From Rhodospirillales bacterium 70-18 (GTDB lineage: Bacteria > Pseudomonadota > Alphaproteobacteria > Acetobacterales > Acetobacteraceae), in contig MKWE01000053.1 of assembly GCA_001899585.1 (NCBI GenBank), positions 333,585 through 397,584 of the forward strand: a stretch of DNA of 64,000 nucleotides, read 5' to 3'. Shown piece after piece: positions 41,345-49,510 of the stretch. Numbering within the stretch: position 1 is the stretch's first letter; each line of letters starts with the position of its first letter. Both the position numbers and the translations under genes were made by a program. The notes below the pieces were generated by a model, which was not told where the DNA came from, made no database searches, and saw only the letters and a program-made list of their open reading frames with translations.

Positions 41345-41974
41345 ATGGTTCCCATCCCGCTTGGCCCCGACGATTCCTGCCTGGACTTCGTCAACACCCG
41401 CTACTGGCGCGGGCGGACAGCGCCGACCGAGACGCTGGGCGGGATGCAGGAGGCGCTGGACTGGTGCGCCGGGCCAGGGCGCGCGCCGCCGGCGGCGGTG
41501 GCGGCGCTGGCGAGGCTGTGGCAGGCGGCGCCGGAGGGGGAAATGGCGGCGCGCGCGGCGGCGCATGGCAGCCTGATCGCGCTGCGCGAGGCGCTGTTCC
41601 GCCTGCTGGCGGCGGCCGCTGGCGGGCAGGGGGCGGCGGCGGCGGATCTTGCGGTGTTCAACCGGGCGCTGGGCGAGGCGGCACCGCGGCGGCGGCTGGC
41701 GGAGGCCGGCGATGCCTATGCGTGGGATTTGGACCCGGCGACCGCCTCGGTGGCGGCCGTGCTGTCACCGGTGCTGTGGTCGGCGGCCGATCTGCTGGCC
41801 GGGCGGCGGCGGGGGCATTTGCGGCAATGCGCCAACCCGGAATGTCGCTGGATGTTCCTGGACGACAGCAAGAGCGGCAATCGCCGCTGGTGCACGATGA
41901 GCGCCTGCGGCAACCGGGCGAAGGCGCGGCGGCATTATCTCAAGGTGAAGGCGGAGAAAGAGGTTCTTTTTTGA
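41345..41974 (+). CDS. CGNR zinc-finger (ABATE-domain) transcriptional regulator
   Basis: A 209-residue regulator. The N-terminal ABATE domain (about 1-150) is a probable ligand- or stress-sensing region; the C-terminal zinc finger binds DNA: Cys162 and Cys167 (QCANPECRWMF), Cys183 and Cys188, with the namesake CGNR at 188-191 and the RAKARRHY helix. The ATG at 41345 is the first workable start. The last codons and the stop are supplied by repeat copy F (EVLF then TGA). Twin palindromes upstream suggest autoregulation and control of the divergent VOC gene. Confidence 0.88.
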   Translation: MVPIPLGPDDSCLDFVNTRYWRGRTAPTETLGGMQEALDWCAGPGRAPPAAVAALARLWQAAPEGEMAARAAAHGSLIALREALFRLLAAAAGGQGAAAADLAVFNRALGEAAPRRRLAEAGDAYAWDLDPATASVAAVLSPVLWSAADLLAGRRRGHLRQCANPECRWMFLDDSKSGNRRWCTMSACGNRAKARRHYLKVKAEKEVLF

Positions 41975-42074
41975 AAAAAAGAACCAAAAAACTTTCACTC
42001 GCTGGAGTCCCCCCGCTTGGGCCGGGTCTCCAGCGAATGAAGTTTTTTTGCTTCTTTTTGTTCACAAAAAGAAG
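41962..42074. repeat. Triple-hairpin intergenic repeat, copy F (full, longest middle loop)
   Basis: Begins inside the last codons of the CGNR gene and ends 8 bp before the convergent SDR stop. H1 GGTTCTTTTTTG / AAAAAAAGAACC; middle arms CTTTCACTCGCTGGAG and CTCCAGCGAATGAAG around a GC-rich centre; H3 CTTCTTTTTGTTCA / CAAAAAGAAG. The stem of the middle hairpin is perfect over CGCTGGAG/CTCCAGCG. It is the only copy that enters a reading frame. Confidence 0.87.
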
Positions 42075-42081
42075 GCCTGGC

Positions 42082-42837
42082 TTAGCTGAACAACAACTGC
42101 CCCCCATCCACAACCACCGTCTGCCCGGTGACCCAGCGCGCCATCGGCGAGGCCAGGAACAGCACCACGTCGGCCACTTCCTCGGGCGTGCCCAGGCGGT
42201 CGAACGGGATGGATTTCAGCACGTTGTCGTAGATCGGCGAGCCTTCCTGGCGGCGCTTTTCCCAGCTGCCGCCGGGGAATTCGATGGAACCGGGGGCGAC
42301 GCAGTTCACCCGGATGCCGCGCCGCGCCAGCATCGCCGCCTGGCTGGTGGTGTAGTGGATCACCGCCGCCTTCACCGCGCCGTACGGCGCCGAGCGGGTG
42401 GAGGGGCGCATCGCCGAGATGGAGGAGACCGAGACGATGCTGGGCTGGCGGCCCTTCTCCAGATGCGGCAGCGCGGCCTGGCTGGCGCGCACCACGGCCA
42501 TCACGTCCACCGCGAAGCTGGCGCCCCAGCCGGCTTCGTCATCGGTCATGCCGAAGCCGGAGGCGTTGTTGACCAGGATATCGATGCCGCCCAGCGCCGT
42601 GGCGGCGGCGGCGATATAGGCGGCGATGCTGTCGGCCTGCGCGAGGTCGCAGGCAGCGGCGTGGGCGACGTGGCCGTGCGCCGCCAGCTCGGCCCGCGTG
42701 GACTCCAGCGGGCCGGCGCCGCGCGCGCAGATGGAGACATCCGCGCCGCCGGCGGCGAAGCCGAGCGCGATGGAGCGCCCGATGCCACGGCTGCCGCCGC
42801 ACACCACCACCCGGCGGCCGCTGAAATCAATCGACAT
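42082..42837 (-). CDS. Short-chain dehydrogenase/reductase (SDR)
   Basis: A 251-residue Rossmann-fold oxidoreductase. Motifs: cofactor TGxxxGxG-type GGSRGIGRSIA near residue 12, LVNNASG, the catalytic SVSS...YGAVK (Ser, Tyr, Lys), and PGSIEFPGG after it. GGAG precedes the ATG at 42837; a longer frame to 42864 is less likely. It closes the minus-strand run that begins with the cytochrome c gene, 52 bp after the DUF4239 gene. Substrate unknown; the SISAMRPSTRSAPYG segment gives no class hint. Confidence 0.9.
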   Translation of the reverse strand: MSIDFSGRRVVVCGGSRGIGRSIALGFAAGGADVSICARGAGPLESTRAELAAHGHVAHAAACDLAQADSIAAYIAAAATALGGIDILVNNASGFGMTDDEAGWGASFAVDVMAVVRASQAALPHLEKGRQPSIVSVSSISAMRPSTRSAPYGAVKAAVIHYTTSQAAMLARRGIRVNCVAPGSIEFPGGSWEKRRQEGSPIYDNVLKSIPFDRLGTPEEVADVVLFLASPMARWVTGQTVVVDGGQLLFS

Positions 42838-42889
42838 GTCTGGACTCCGGCTGTTCGGGACCATCCTAGCCGGGGCGGTGCGCGGCCGG

Positions 42890-43663
42890 CTACTCGCCCA
42901 TCACGAACAAGGCGTTCTGCAGCGGTTCGTGCGAAACCATGATGATGCCGCGGAACGGGTAGTCGTATTCCTGCAGCAGGAACATCGCGCCGCCGACCGC
43001 CACCGCGCAGAGGAACAGCGAGGAGATCACCACGGTATTGCTGCCGATGCCGCCTAGCGGCGCGGACAGGCCGAAGGTGCCGAAGGTCAGCACCAGCCAG
43101 AACCCCACCACGGCGATCAGCCAGGGCGACAGCGAGCCGCCGCTGTGCGCCTCCATCGCCCAGCGCGACTCGGTGATGTCCTGCAGGATGCGCCGCGCCT
43201 CGGCCACCAGCATTTGGCGTTCGGGGTCGGTGGTGCGCAGGGTGACCACTGCGTCTTCCAGCCGGTCGAGCAGCGGTGTGGCCGCCTTGTCGGTCACGTC
43301 CACCCTGACCCGGCTTTCCGGCCAGATGTCTTTCATCGCGCGCGCGGTGTAGCGGAACAGCAACTCCCGCGCGGGCGCCGCGTCCGGCCCGGCGCGACGC
43401 AGCGTGCGGTCCAGCTCGATCAACTGGGCGGAGAAGCGCTTCACGTCGCGGTCGGCCGAGTCGAACGAGGTTTTCAGCGACACCGTCATCATCGCGACCA
43501 GCAGTGCCGCCATGGCGGCGACCATGCCGACGCCGCGACGCACCACGTCGCCGGTGCCCTGCGGCAGCATGCGCCCCGGCAGGCGGGCATGGACCAGCAC
43601 CCCGGCCACGGCGGCGGTGAAAAGACAAGCAAAAACGGTCGCTCCCGTGATGGGACCGTCCAT
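42890..43663 (-). CDS. DUF4239-type membrane protein (bestrophin-like fold)
   Basis: A 257-residue membrane protein. Predicted spans are at about 7-25 (TGATVFACLFTAAVAGVLV), 42-60 (GVGMVAAMAALLVAMM), and two near 180-230 (WLIAVVGFWLVLTFGTFG, VVISSLFLCAVAVGGAMFLL), with a long soluble helical loop between that includes RDVKRFSAQLIELDRTL. This matches the DUF4239 layout found in many proteobacteria, whose role is not established. The start ATG at 43663 is the only one in a sensible place. It is 55 bp after the isochorismatase-like gene. A link to the hyu operon is positional only. Confidence 0.75.
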   Translation of the reverse strand: MDGPITGATVFACLFTAAVAGVLVHARLPGRMLPQGTGDVVRRGVGMVAAMAALLVAMMTVSLKTSFDSADRDVKRFSAQLIELDRTLRRAGPDAAPARELLFRYTARAMKDIWPESRVRVDVTDKAATPLLDRLEDAVVTLRTTDPERQMLVAEARRILQDITESRWAMEAHSGGSLSPWLIAVVGFWLVLTFGTFGLSAPLGGIGSNTVVISSLFLCAVAVGGAMFLLQEYDYPFRGIIMVSHEPLQNALFVMGE

Positions 43664-43718
43664 GACCGTATATTCTCCGAAACACTCCGATACATGTTGC
43701 CGGTTCGGAGGCGGAAGT

Positions 43719-44318
43719 CTAGCCCTGAATGTCGGAAATCGTCTGCGCGACCGTGGCGATCCGCGCCACCGGGCGCAGCGCCTCGATGGCGATGTGGTGG
43801 ACCTCGGGGCTGAAGGCGGCGCAGCCGTCGGACAGCACGGTGATGTCGAACTCGCGCACATGGGCGTCGCGCACCGTGCTGGCGACGCCGCCATTGGTGA
43901 CGATGCCCGAGACCAGCAGGCGGCGGATGCCGGCGCGCGCCAGCACCCATTCCAGCCGGCTCATGTAGAAGGCCGAGAAATTGACTTTCTCCACCGCCAT
44001 GTCGGCCGGCGGCAGGGTGTCCACCAGCGCCTGGCCCCAGGAGCCGGGGGCGAAATCGCCCTTCGCCAGGAAGGGGCGCAGCTGCTTCAGGTGCGGCGAG
44101 ATGAACGGCTCACCGCCGCGCCCGGGCACCAGGGTGAAATGGGTGGAGACGATCCAGCCCCCCGCCTGGCGCACCGCGGCGGCCAGCGGCGCCACGCGCG
44201 GCACCACGGCGGCGATGTCGGGGTTGCCCAGGCCGGCGCGGCCATAGGCGCCGTTGGGGTGCAGGAAGTCGTTCTGCAGGTCGCAGAGCAGCAGCGCGGT
44301 GGCGGACAGGTCGGGCAT
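43719..44318 (-). CDS. Isochorismatase-fold hydrolase lacking the catalytic cysteine
   Basis: A 199-residue member of the isochorismatase/cysteine-hydrolase superfamily. Asp13 (LCDLQNDF) and Lys111 (EKVNFSAFYMS) of the usual triad are present, but the nucleophile position, normally Cys in a T-x-x-C-V motif, is Gly144 (VTNGGVASTVRDA). Amidases of this fold (nicotinamidase, N-carbamoylsarcosine amidase) cannot work without Cys, while true isochorismatases lack it. The hyuA stop overlaps its start by one base, tying it to hydantoin-type hydrolysis. It may act on a vinyl ether, or only bind ligand. Confidence 0.8.
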   Translation of the reverse strand: MPDLSATALLLCDLQNDFLHPNGAYGRAGLGNPDIAAVVPRVAPLAAAVRQAGGWIVSTHFTLVPGRGGEPFISPHLKQLRPFLAKGDFAPGSWGQALVDTLPPADMAVEKVNFSAFYMSRLEWVLARAGIRRLLVSGIVTNGGVASTVRDAHVREFDITVLSDGCAAFSPEVHHIAIEALRPVARIATVAQTISDIQG

Positions 44319-46348
44319 CAGGCGCGCTCCAGGATGAGGTTGCCGAAGCGATCGACGCGGCCGGCGAGGCCCGGTTCGATCAGGATGGTGCTGTCCGGCT
44401 GCTCCAGCACCGCCGGACCCTCGATCACCGCGCCGACCGGCAGGGCCAGGCGGTCGAACACCCGCGCCTCGTGCCAGCCATCCACCCAGACGCGGCGCGA
44501 CGGCCGGGCGGCGGCGGACAGGCTGGCGCTAGGCGGCGGGGCCATCGACAGCAGGTCGATCTTCGGGCGCAGGCCGATGACAGCGCTGCGCAGGTTCAGC
44601 ACGCGCACCGCCACGCCGGGCAGCAGGCGGCCATAGGCGCCGGCATAGGCGGCCTCGAACGCCGCCTGCACGCCCGCGCGGTCCAGCCGGCCCGGCGGCA
44701 GGGGCACGGCCACGGTGTGGGTCTGGCCGGCGTAGTTCATGTCCAGCGCATGCTCCACGCGCCGGCCGGTGAAGGCGATGCCGGCGCGGTCCAGCGGTTC
44801 GGACAGAGTGCGCTCCGCCTCGTCCATGGCCGCATGCAGCGCCGCCGGGTCGAGCTCGGCCAGCATGCGGTTGAGCGTGCGCACCCGGTCGTGGCGCATG
44901 TCGGCGATGACGCAGCCCAGCGCCGAGGTCACGCCCGGGAAGCGCGGCACCAGGGCGCGAGCCAGCCCCACGTCGCGGATCAGCGCGCCGGCATGCAGCG
45001 CGCCGCCGCCGCCGAACGGCATCAGGGTGAATTTCTTGGGGTCGTGCCCACGCTCGATGGAGACCAGCCGCAGCGCCCCGGCCATGCGGGCATTGGCGAC
45101 GCGCAGGATGGCCTCGGCGGCCTGCATCACGCCCAGGCCGAGCGGGTCGGCGACCGCGCGGGCGATGGCGGTGGCGGCGGCCTCGGCGTCCAGCCGCGCC
45201 AGCTTGCCGCCGATCGGCCGCCCGGCATTGATGCGGCCGAGCACCACATTGGCGTCGGTGACGGTGGGGCGCTGCCCGCCCTGGCCGTAGCAGACCGGGC
45301 CGGGGGTGGAGCCGGCGCTTTCCGGCCCAACCTGCAGGATGCCGGCGGCATCCACCCGGGCGATCGAGCCGCCGCCGGCGCCGATGGTGGTGATCTCGAT
45401 CATCGGCGTGCGCACCACCAGGCCGAAATCCAGCGTGGATTGCGCCGCCAGCGCCGGGGTGCCGCCGGCCACCAGCGACACGTCGAAGCTGGTGCCGCCG
45501 ATGTCGCCGGTGATCACGTCGGGGAAGCCGGCCTCGACGGCGATATGGGCGGCGGCGATCACCCCCGCGGCGGGGCCGGAGAGCGCGGTGCGGACGGGCA
45601 GGCGGGCGGCGGCCTCCACGCTCATTACGCCGCCGTTGGACTGCACGATCAGGAACTCGCCGCCGAAGCCGCCGCCGCGCAGCGAGCCGTCCAGCGTGTC
45701 GAGGTAGCCGCCGACCACGGGTTGCAGCACGGCGTTCAGCGCCGTGGTGCTGGTGCGCTCGAACTCGCGGATTTCGGGCAGGATGTCGGACGAGATGGCG
45801 AGGTGCTGGTTGGGCCAGATGTCGCGGATGGCGGCCCGGGCGGCGCGCTCGTTCTCGGGGTTGGCGTAGCTGTTGAGGAAGACGATGCACAGCGCCTCGG
45901 CGCCCGCCGCCAGCAGGCGTTGCGCGGTGGCGCGCAGCTCCGCCGGGTCGATGCGGGTGAGGATGCTGCCGTCGGCCAGGGTGCGCTCGGCGACCTCGGC
46001 GCGCATGTCGCGCTCGATCACCGGGACGAAATTGCCGGTCAGCCCCCAGGTCTGGCGGCGGTCGCGGCGGCGCATCTCCAGCACGTCGCGGAAGCCCTGG
46101 GTGGTGATCAGCCCGGCGCGGGCACCCTTGCGCTCCAGCAGCGCGTTGGTGCCGACGGTGGTGCCGTGGACGATGGCCGAGATGGCGGGCAGGGGGGCCA
46201 TGGCGGCGATGCCCTCGGCGAAGCCCACGGCTTCCTGGCCGCGGGTGCTGGGCAGCTTGCCGACGCGCGCGGTGCCGGTGGCCTCGTCGAACAGGAACAG
46301 GTCGGTGAAGGTGCCGCCGACGTCGACACCGATGACGAGGCGGGTCAT
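44318..46348 (-). CDS. hyuA: Hydantoinase/oxoprolinase family protein, subunit A
   Basis: A 676-residue ATP-dependent ring-opening or carboxylase subunit of the HyuA/oxoprolinase/acetone-carboxylase class. The actin-like ATP-binding signature (IGVDVGGTFTDLFLF) and a second phosphate loop (TGDIGGTSFDVSLV) are intact, as is AGGGSIARVDAAG and the CYGQGGQRPTVTDANVVLGR motif of the family. Its ATG overlaps the hyuB stop by 4 bp (ATGA). With HyuB it would hydrolyse hydantoins, N-methylhydantoin, 5-oxoproline or a similar cyclic amide at ATP cost; carboxylation cannot be excluded. Confidence 0.92.
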   Translation of the reverse strand: MTRLVIGVDVGGTFTDLFLFDEATGTARVGKLPSTRGQEAVGFAEGIAAMAPLPAISAIVHGTTVGTNALLERKGARAGLITTQGFRDVLEMRRRDRRQTWGLTGNFVPVIERDMRAEVAERTLADGSILTRIDPAELRATAQRLLAAGAEALCIVFLNSYANPENERAARAAIRDIWPNQHLAISSDILPEIREFERTSTTALNAVLQPVVGGYLDTLDGSLRGGGFGGEFLIVQSNGGVMSVEAAARLPVRTALSGPAAGVIAAAHIAVEAGFPDVITGDIGGTSFDVSLVAGGTPALAAQSTLDFGLVVRTPMIEITTIGAGGGSIARVDAAGILQVGPESAGSTPGPVCYGQGGQRPTVTDANVVLGRINAGRPIGGKLARLDAEAAATAIARAVADPLGLGVMQAAEAILRVANARMAGALRLVSIERGHDPKKFTLMPFGGGGALHAGALIRDVGLARALVPRFPGVTSALGCVIADMRHDRVRTLNRMLAELDPAALHAAMDEAERTLSEPLDRAGIAFTGRRVEHALDMNYAGQTHTVAVPLPPGRLDRAGVQAAFEAAYAGAYGRLLPGVAVRVLNLRSAVIGLRPKIDLLSMAPPPSASLSAAARPSRRVWVDGWHEARVFDRLALPVGAVIEGPAVLEQPDSTILIEPGLAGRVDRFGNLILERA

Positions 46349-47994
46349 CCGAGATACCCCATGCGGCGATCATGTTCGGTGGCTTGCGGGTCGCGCTCGG
46401 CCGGGTCGCCCCAGCCGCCGCCGCCGGGGCTTTCCAGGCGGATGCGCTGGCCGCGGCGGAGCTGCACGCCGACCACCTTGGAGGCCAGGGGCGGCGTATG
46501 CCAGACCTGTCCCCCCTGGCCGTCGTCCTGTTGGTAGCTGACCCGGTTGGCAGCCCCGTTGCCGCCGCCCAGCACGCCGCGCGGGGCGAAGCGGGCGCGC
46601 TCGGCGAACACGAAGGCCTCGGCGTGCTCGTCCAGCAGCTCGATCTCGTAGACCGCGCCCATGCCGCCGCGATGCGCTCCGGCGCCGCCGGAGCCCTCGC
46701 GCAGCGCCCATTGGGTGAAGCGGATGGGGTAGGCCGCCTCCATGATCTCCACCGGCGGGATGATGGCGGTGGCGATCGGCGGGTTGCCGTGGCTGAGGCC
46801 GTCGCCCTCCGGGTTGCCGCCATGGCCGCCGCCGAAGAAGCTGAACATCACCCAGCGGCGCCCGTCCGGCCGGGTGCCGGCGATGGAGAGCGCGTTGATG
46901 GTGCCGTAGGCGTTGCCGTACGCCTGGGCCGGTCGGATGCGCGCGAAGGCGCAGAACAGCACGTCGATGATGCGCAGGATGGTCTCGGTGTAGCCGCCGA
47001 CCGGGGCGGGGCGCTGCGCGTCCAGCAGGCTGCCGGGCGGGATGGTGATGTCGATCGGGTCGAGCACGCCGGAATTGGCCGCGACCTCCGGGAACAGGTG
47101 CTTGAGCGCCACGTAGACGCTGGCGATGGTGGTGGCGGCGCTGATGTTCACCGGGCCGGCGCAGGCGCCCGCGGTGCCGGTGAAGTCCAGCCCCAGCCGG
47201 TCGCCGGCCACGGTGACGGTGCAGGCGATGCGCAGCGGCGCGTCGGTGCGGCCGTCATTGTCGAGGAAATCCTCCTCGGTCCAGCGGCCGTCGGGCAGGG
47301 CGGCGATCTGGGCGCGGATCTGCGCGGCGGCGCGGGCGGTGAGCTCGCCCAGCGCCTCGGCCACCACCGGAGCGGTGTATTCGTCCAGCAGCGCCTCGAC
47401 GCGCGCGGAGCCGAGATCGAGCGCCGAGAGATGCGCGTTGAGGTCGCCATAGGCGCTGTCGGGCAGGCGGGAGGCGGCGAGGATGATGTCCAGTATATCC
47501 TGGTTCAGCACCCCGGCGCTGAACAGGCGCACCGGCGGGATCAGCACGCCTTCCTGGAAATACTCGGTGGCGGCGGGGTTGTAGTTGCCGGGCACCGCGC
47601 CGCCCAGGTCGTGCCAGTGGCCGACGCTGCCGAGCCAGCAGAACAGGCGACCGTCGCGGAAGCACGGGCGGATCAGCCGCATGTCCGACAGGTGGGTGCC
47701 GCCCAGGTAGGGGTCGTTGAAGATGAACACGTCGCCGGGCACGGGCGCGCGCGCGCCGGTGAACTTGTCGATCACCGCGCGCACGGCGTAGGCCATCACG
47801 CCCACGAAGATCGGCAGGCCGGACTTGCCCTGCACCAGCGTGGCGCCGGTGAGCGCGTCGTAGAGGCCGTGGCAGGCGTCGTGCGCCTCGGCGATGGTGG
47901 GGTTGAAGGCGGCGCGGAACAGGGTCGCGTCCATCTCGTCGGCGATCTGCTCCAGCCGGCCCTTCAGGACCGCCAGGGTGACGGGGTCGAGCAT
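46345..47994 (-). CDS. hyuB: Hydantoinase/oxoprolinase family protein, subunit B
   Basis: A 549-residue partner of HyuA. Family marks include LDPVTLAVLKGRLEQIADEMDATLFRAAFNPTI at the start, VFIFNDPYLGGTHLSDM, NISAATTIASVYVALKHLF and the C-terminal ESPGGGGWGDPAERDP tail. The ATG at 47994 overlaps the stop of the isocitrate-lyase-like gene by one base. The full length suggests a working subunit. The order (lyase-like, hyuB, hyuA, isochorismatase-fold) indicates stepwise breakdown of one cyclic or amide compound. Confidence 0.92.
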   Translation of the reverse strand: MLDPVTLAVLKGRLEQIADEMDATLFRAAFNPTIAEAHDACHGLYDALTGATLVQGKSGLPIFVGVMAYAVRAVIDKFTGARAPVPGDVFIFNDPYLGGTHLSDMRLIRPCFRDGRLFCWLGSVGHWHDLGGAVPGNYNPAATEYFQEGVLIPPVRLFSAGVLNQDILDIILAASRLPDSAYGDLNAHLSALDLGSARVEALLDEYTAPVVAEALGELTARAAAQIRAQIAALPDGRWTEEDFLDNDGRTDAPLRIACTVTVAGDRLGLDFTGTAGACAGPVNISAATTIASVYVALKHLFPEVAANSGVLDPIDITIPPGSLLDAQRPAPVGGYTETILRIIDVLFCAFARIRPAQAYGNAYGTINALSIAGTRPDGRRWVMFSFFGGGHGGNPEGDGLSHGNPPIATAIIPPVEIMEAAYPIRFTQWALREGSGGAGAHRGGMGAVYEIELLDEHAEAFVFAERARFAPRGVLGGGNGAANRVSYQQDDGQGGQVWHTPPLASKVVGVQLRRGQRIRLESPGGGGWGDPAERDPQATEHDRRMGYLG

Positions 47995-48860
47995 CAGATC
48001 TCCGGGTCGTAGTGCCGCGCCTCGGCCAGCATGGCGTCGGTGCCGAGCATTTCGTTGAGGCCCTGGAAGTCGAACATGCGGTTGCGGAAGGGCGCGGTGC
48101 TGCCGTGCGCCTTCAGCGAGGCGAGATAGTCCCGCGCCGCCCAGGCCAGCGCGCGCACCAGCCCGCCGGGGAAGATGACGATGCGGTAGCCGAGCGTGCC
48201 CAGCGCGTCGGCGCCGGCCAGCGGGGTGCGCCCGCCTTCCACCATGTTGGCCAGCAGCGGCACGCGGGCGGCGAAGCGGGCGATGGTAGCCTGCATCTGC
48301 GCCAGGTCCTCCGGCGCCTCGACGAACAGGATGTCGGCGCCGGCTTCCAGGTACAGCTCGGCGCGGTCCAGCGCGGCGGCGAAGCCCTCGACGGCGATGG
48401 CGTCGGTGCGGGCCATGATGAGGGCGCGGTCGCGCGCGTCCACCGCGGCGCGGATCTTGCCGGCCATCTCGGCGGCGGGGATCAGCTTCTTGTCGCGCAG
48501 ATGGCCGCAGCGTTTGGGGAAGGACTGGTCCTCTAGCTGGATCACGTCGGCGCCGGCACGCTCGAACACCCGTACGGTGCGCTGCACGTTCATGGCGTTG
48601 CCGAAGCCGGTATCGGCGTCGATGATCACCGGCATGGCGACGCGCTCGCGGATGCGGGCCATCACGTCGGCCACCTCGGTCATCGAGACCAGGCCGATAT
48701 CGGGCCGGCCCAGCCGGGTGTAGGCGATCTGGGCGCCGGACAGGTAGGCGGCCTCGAACCCCGCCTCCTCGGCGAGTGCCGCGGAGAGCGCGTCGTAGAC
48801 GCCCGGTGCCAGCAGCGGGGGGAGGGTGCGGTCGGTCAGGCGTGCGCGCAGCGTGTGCAT
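47994..48860 (-). CDS. Isocitrate lyase/PEP mutase superfamily enzyme
   Basis: A 288-residue TIM-barrel enzyme that cleaves or forms C-C or P-C bonds next to a carboxylate. The metal/substrate motifs are VIIDADTGFGNAMN, the QLEDQSFPKRCGHL stretch (KxCGH catalytic cysteine motif of lyases) and the FVEAPEDL segment. Presence of the KRCGH cysteine favours a lyase (2-methylisocitrate or dimethylmalate type) over a PEP mutase. It follows the cytochrome c gene by 92 bp and is coupled to hyuB. The substrate may be a C4-C6 hydroxy-diacid from the hyu pathway. Confidence 0.88.
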   Translation of the reverse strand: MHTLRARLTDRTLPPLLAPGVYDALSAALAEEAGFEAAYLSGAQIAYTRLGRPDIGLVSMTEVADVMARIRERVAMPVIIDADTGFGNAMNVQRTVRVFERAGADVIQLEDQSFPKRCGHLRDKKLIPAAEMAGKIRAAVDARDRALIMARTDAIAVEGFAAALDRAELYLEAGADILFVEAPEDLAQMQATIARFAARVPLLANMVEGGRTPLAGADALGTLGYRIVIFPGGLVRALAWAARDYLASLKAHGSTAPFRNRMFDFQGLNEMLGTDAMLAEARHYDPEI

Positions 48861-48952
48861 GGGCGTTCCGGGCGAGTTGTCCTACGGACAAGACATCCCG
48901 GCGCAACGTCTGTCAACGCGGCGGCTGCGCCCGGTGCCCGCCCAGCCGCCGG

Positions 48953-49510
48953 TCAGCCGCCGGTCGGCCTGGTGCCGGCGGCCGGCGTGGCGATGCCGGT
49001 GCTGCCGATGCCGGTGGTAGCGGAGAAATCCTTCGCCGACATGCCGGGGGCGGCGCGCACGAAGGCGGTCATCGACCAGATTTCCTCGTCCGAGCGGGTG
49101 TCGCGAAAGCTTGGCATGGCGGTCATCTTCACGCCGTTGCGGATGAACCAGAACGCCTCCTCCATGTGCACCCGCCGGCCGGCACGGAACAGGTTGGGCG
49201 GCGCCGGGTTCAGACCCTGGGAGATGGCGGTCGGCGGCAGCCCCGGCCCGCCATGGCAGACCACGCATTGCTCGCCGAACAGCTTGCCGCCGGCGGCGGC
49301 CACCTGTGGCGCGTCGAGCCCGGGGGGCACCTTGATGCCGCCCAGCCGTGCCGCCACCGAGCGGTCCGAGGCCTTGTGGATGGCCCATGCCACCACCGGA
49401 TTGTCCGGGTTGACGGCGGCCACGTCGTAGAGGCCCGAATAGATGAACCCCACGCCGCCAGCCAGTTCAACCGCGAGGCATGGCAGCACGGTGAGCAGGA
49501 CGGTCTTCAT
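48953..49510 (-). CDS. Small exported c-type cytochrome
   Basis: A 185-residue monohaem cytochrome c. The N-terminus is a signal or anchor (MKTVLLTVLPCLAVELAGGVGFIYSG), the haem site is Cys82-Val-Val-Cys85-His86, and the likely axial Met lies in MTAMPSFRDTRSDEEIW. A Pro/Gly/Ala-rich tail follows. The ATG at 49510 is chosen as the start of the signal. It is the first gene of a minus-strand run with the lyase-like and hyu genes and could take electrons from a membrane dehydrogenase, but no such partner is in the window. Confidence 0.87.
   Translation of the reverse strand: MKTVLLTVLPCLAVELAGGVGFIYSGLYDVAAVNPDNPVVAWAIHKASDRSVAARLGGIKVPPGLDAPQVAAAGGKLFGEQCVVCHGGPGLPPTAISQGLNPAPPNLFRAGRRVHMEEAFWFIRNGVKMTAMPSFRDTRSDEEIWSMTAFVRAAPGMSAKDFSATTGIGSTGIATPAAGTRPTGG

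Noticed and set aside
16147..42074. The repeated hairpins as insertion-sequence ends or a CRISPR array
   Set aside because: Copies are dispersed over 26 kb with no transposase, no target duplications seen, no regular spacers and no cas genes.
44318..47994. hyuA/hyuB as acetophenone or acetone carboxylase subunits
   Set aside because: Not excluded, but the third small subunit typical of those carboxylases is absent from the operon, so the hydantoinase/oxoprolinase label is kept.
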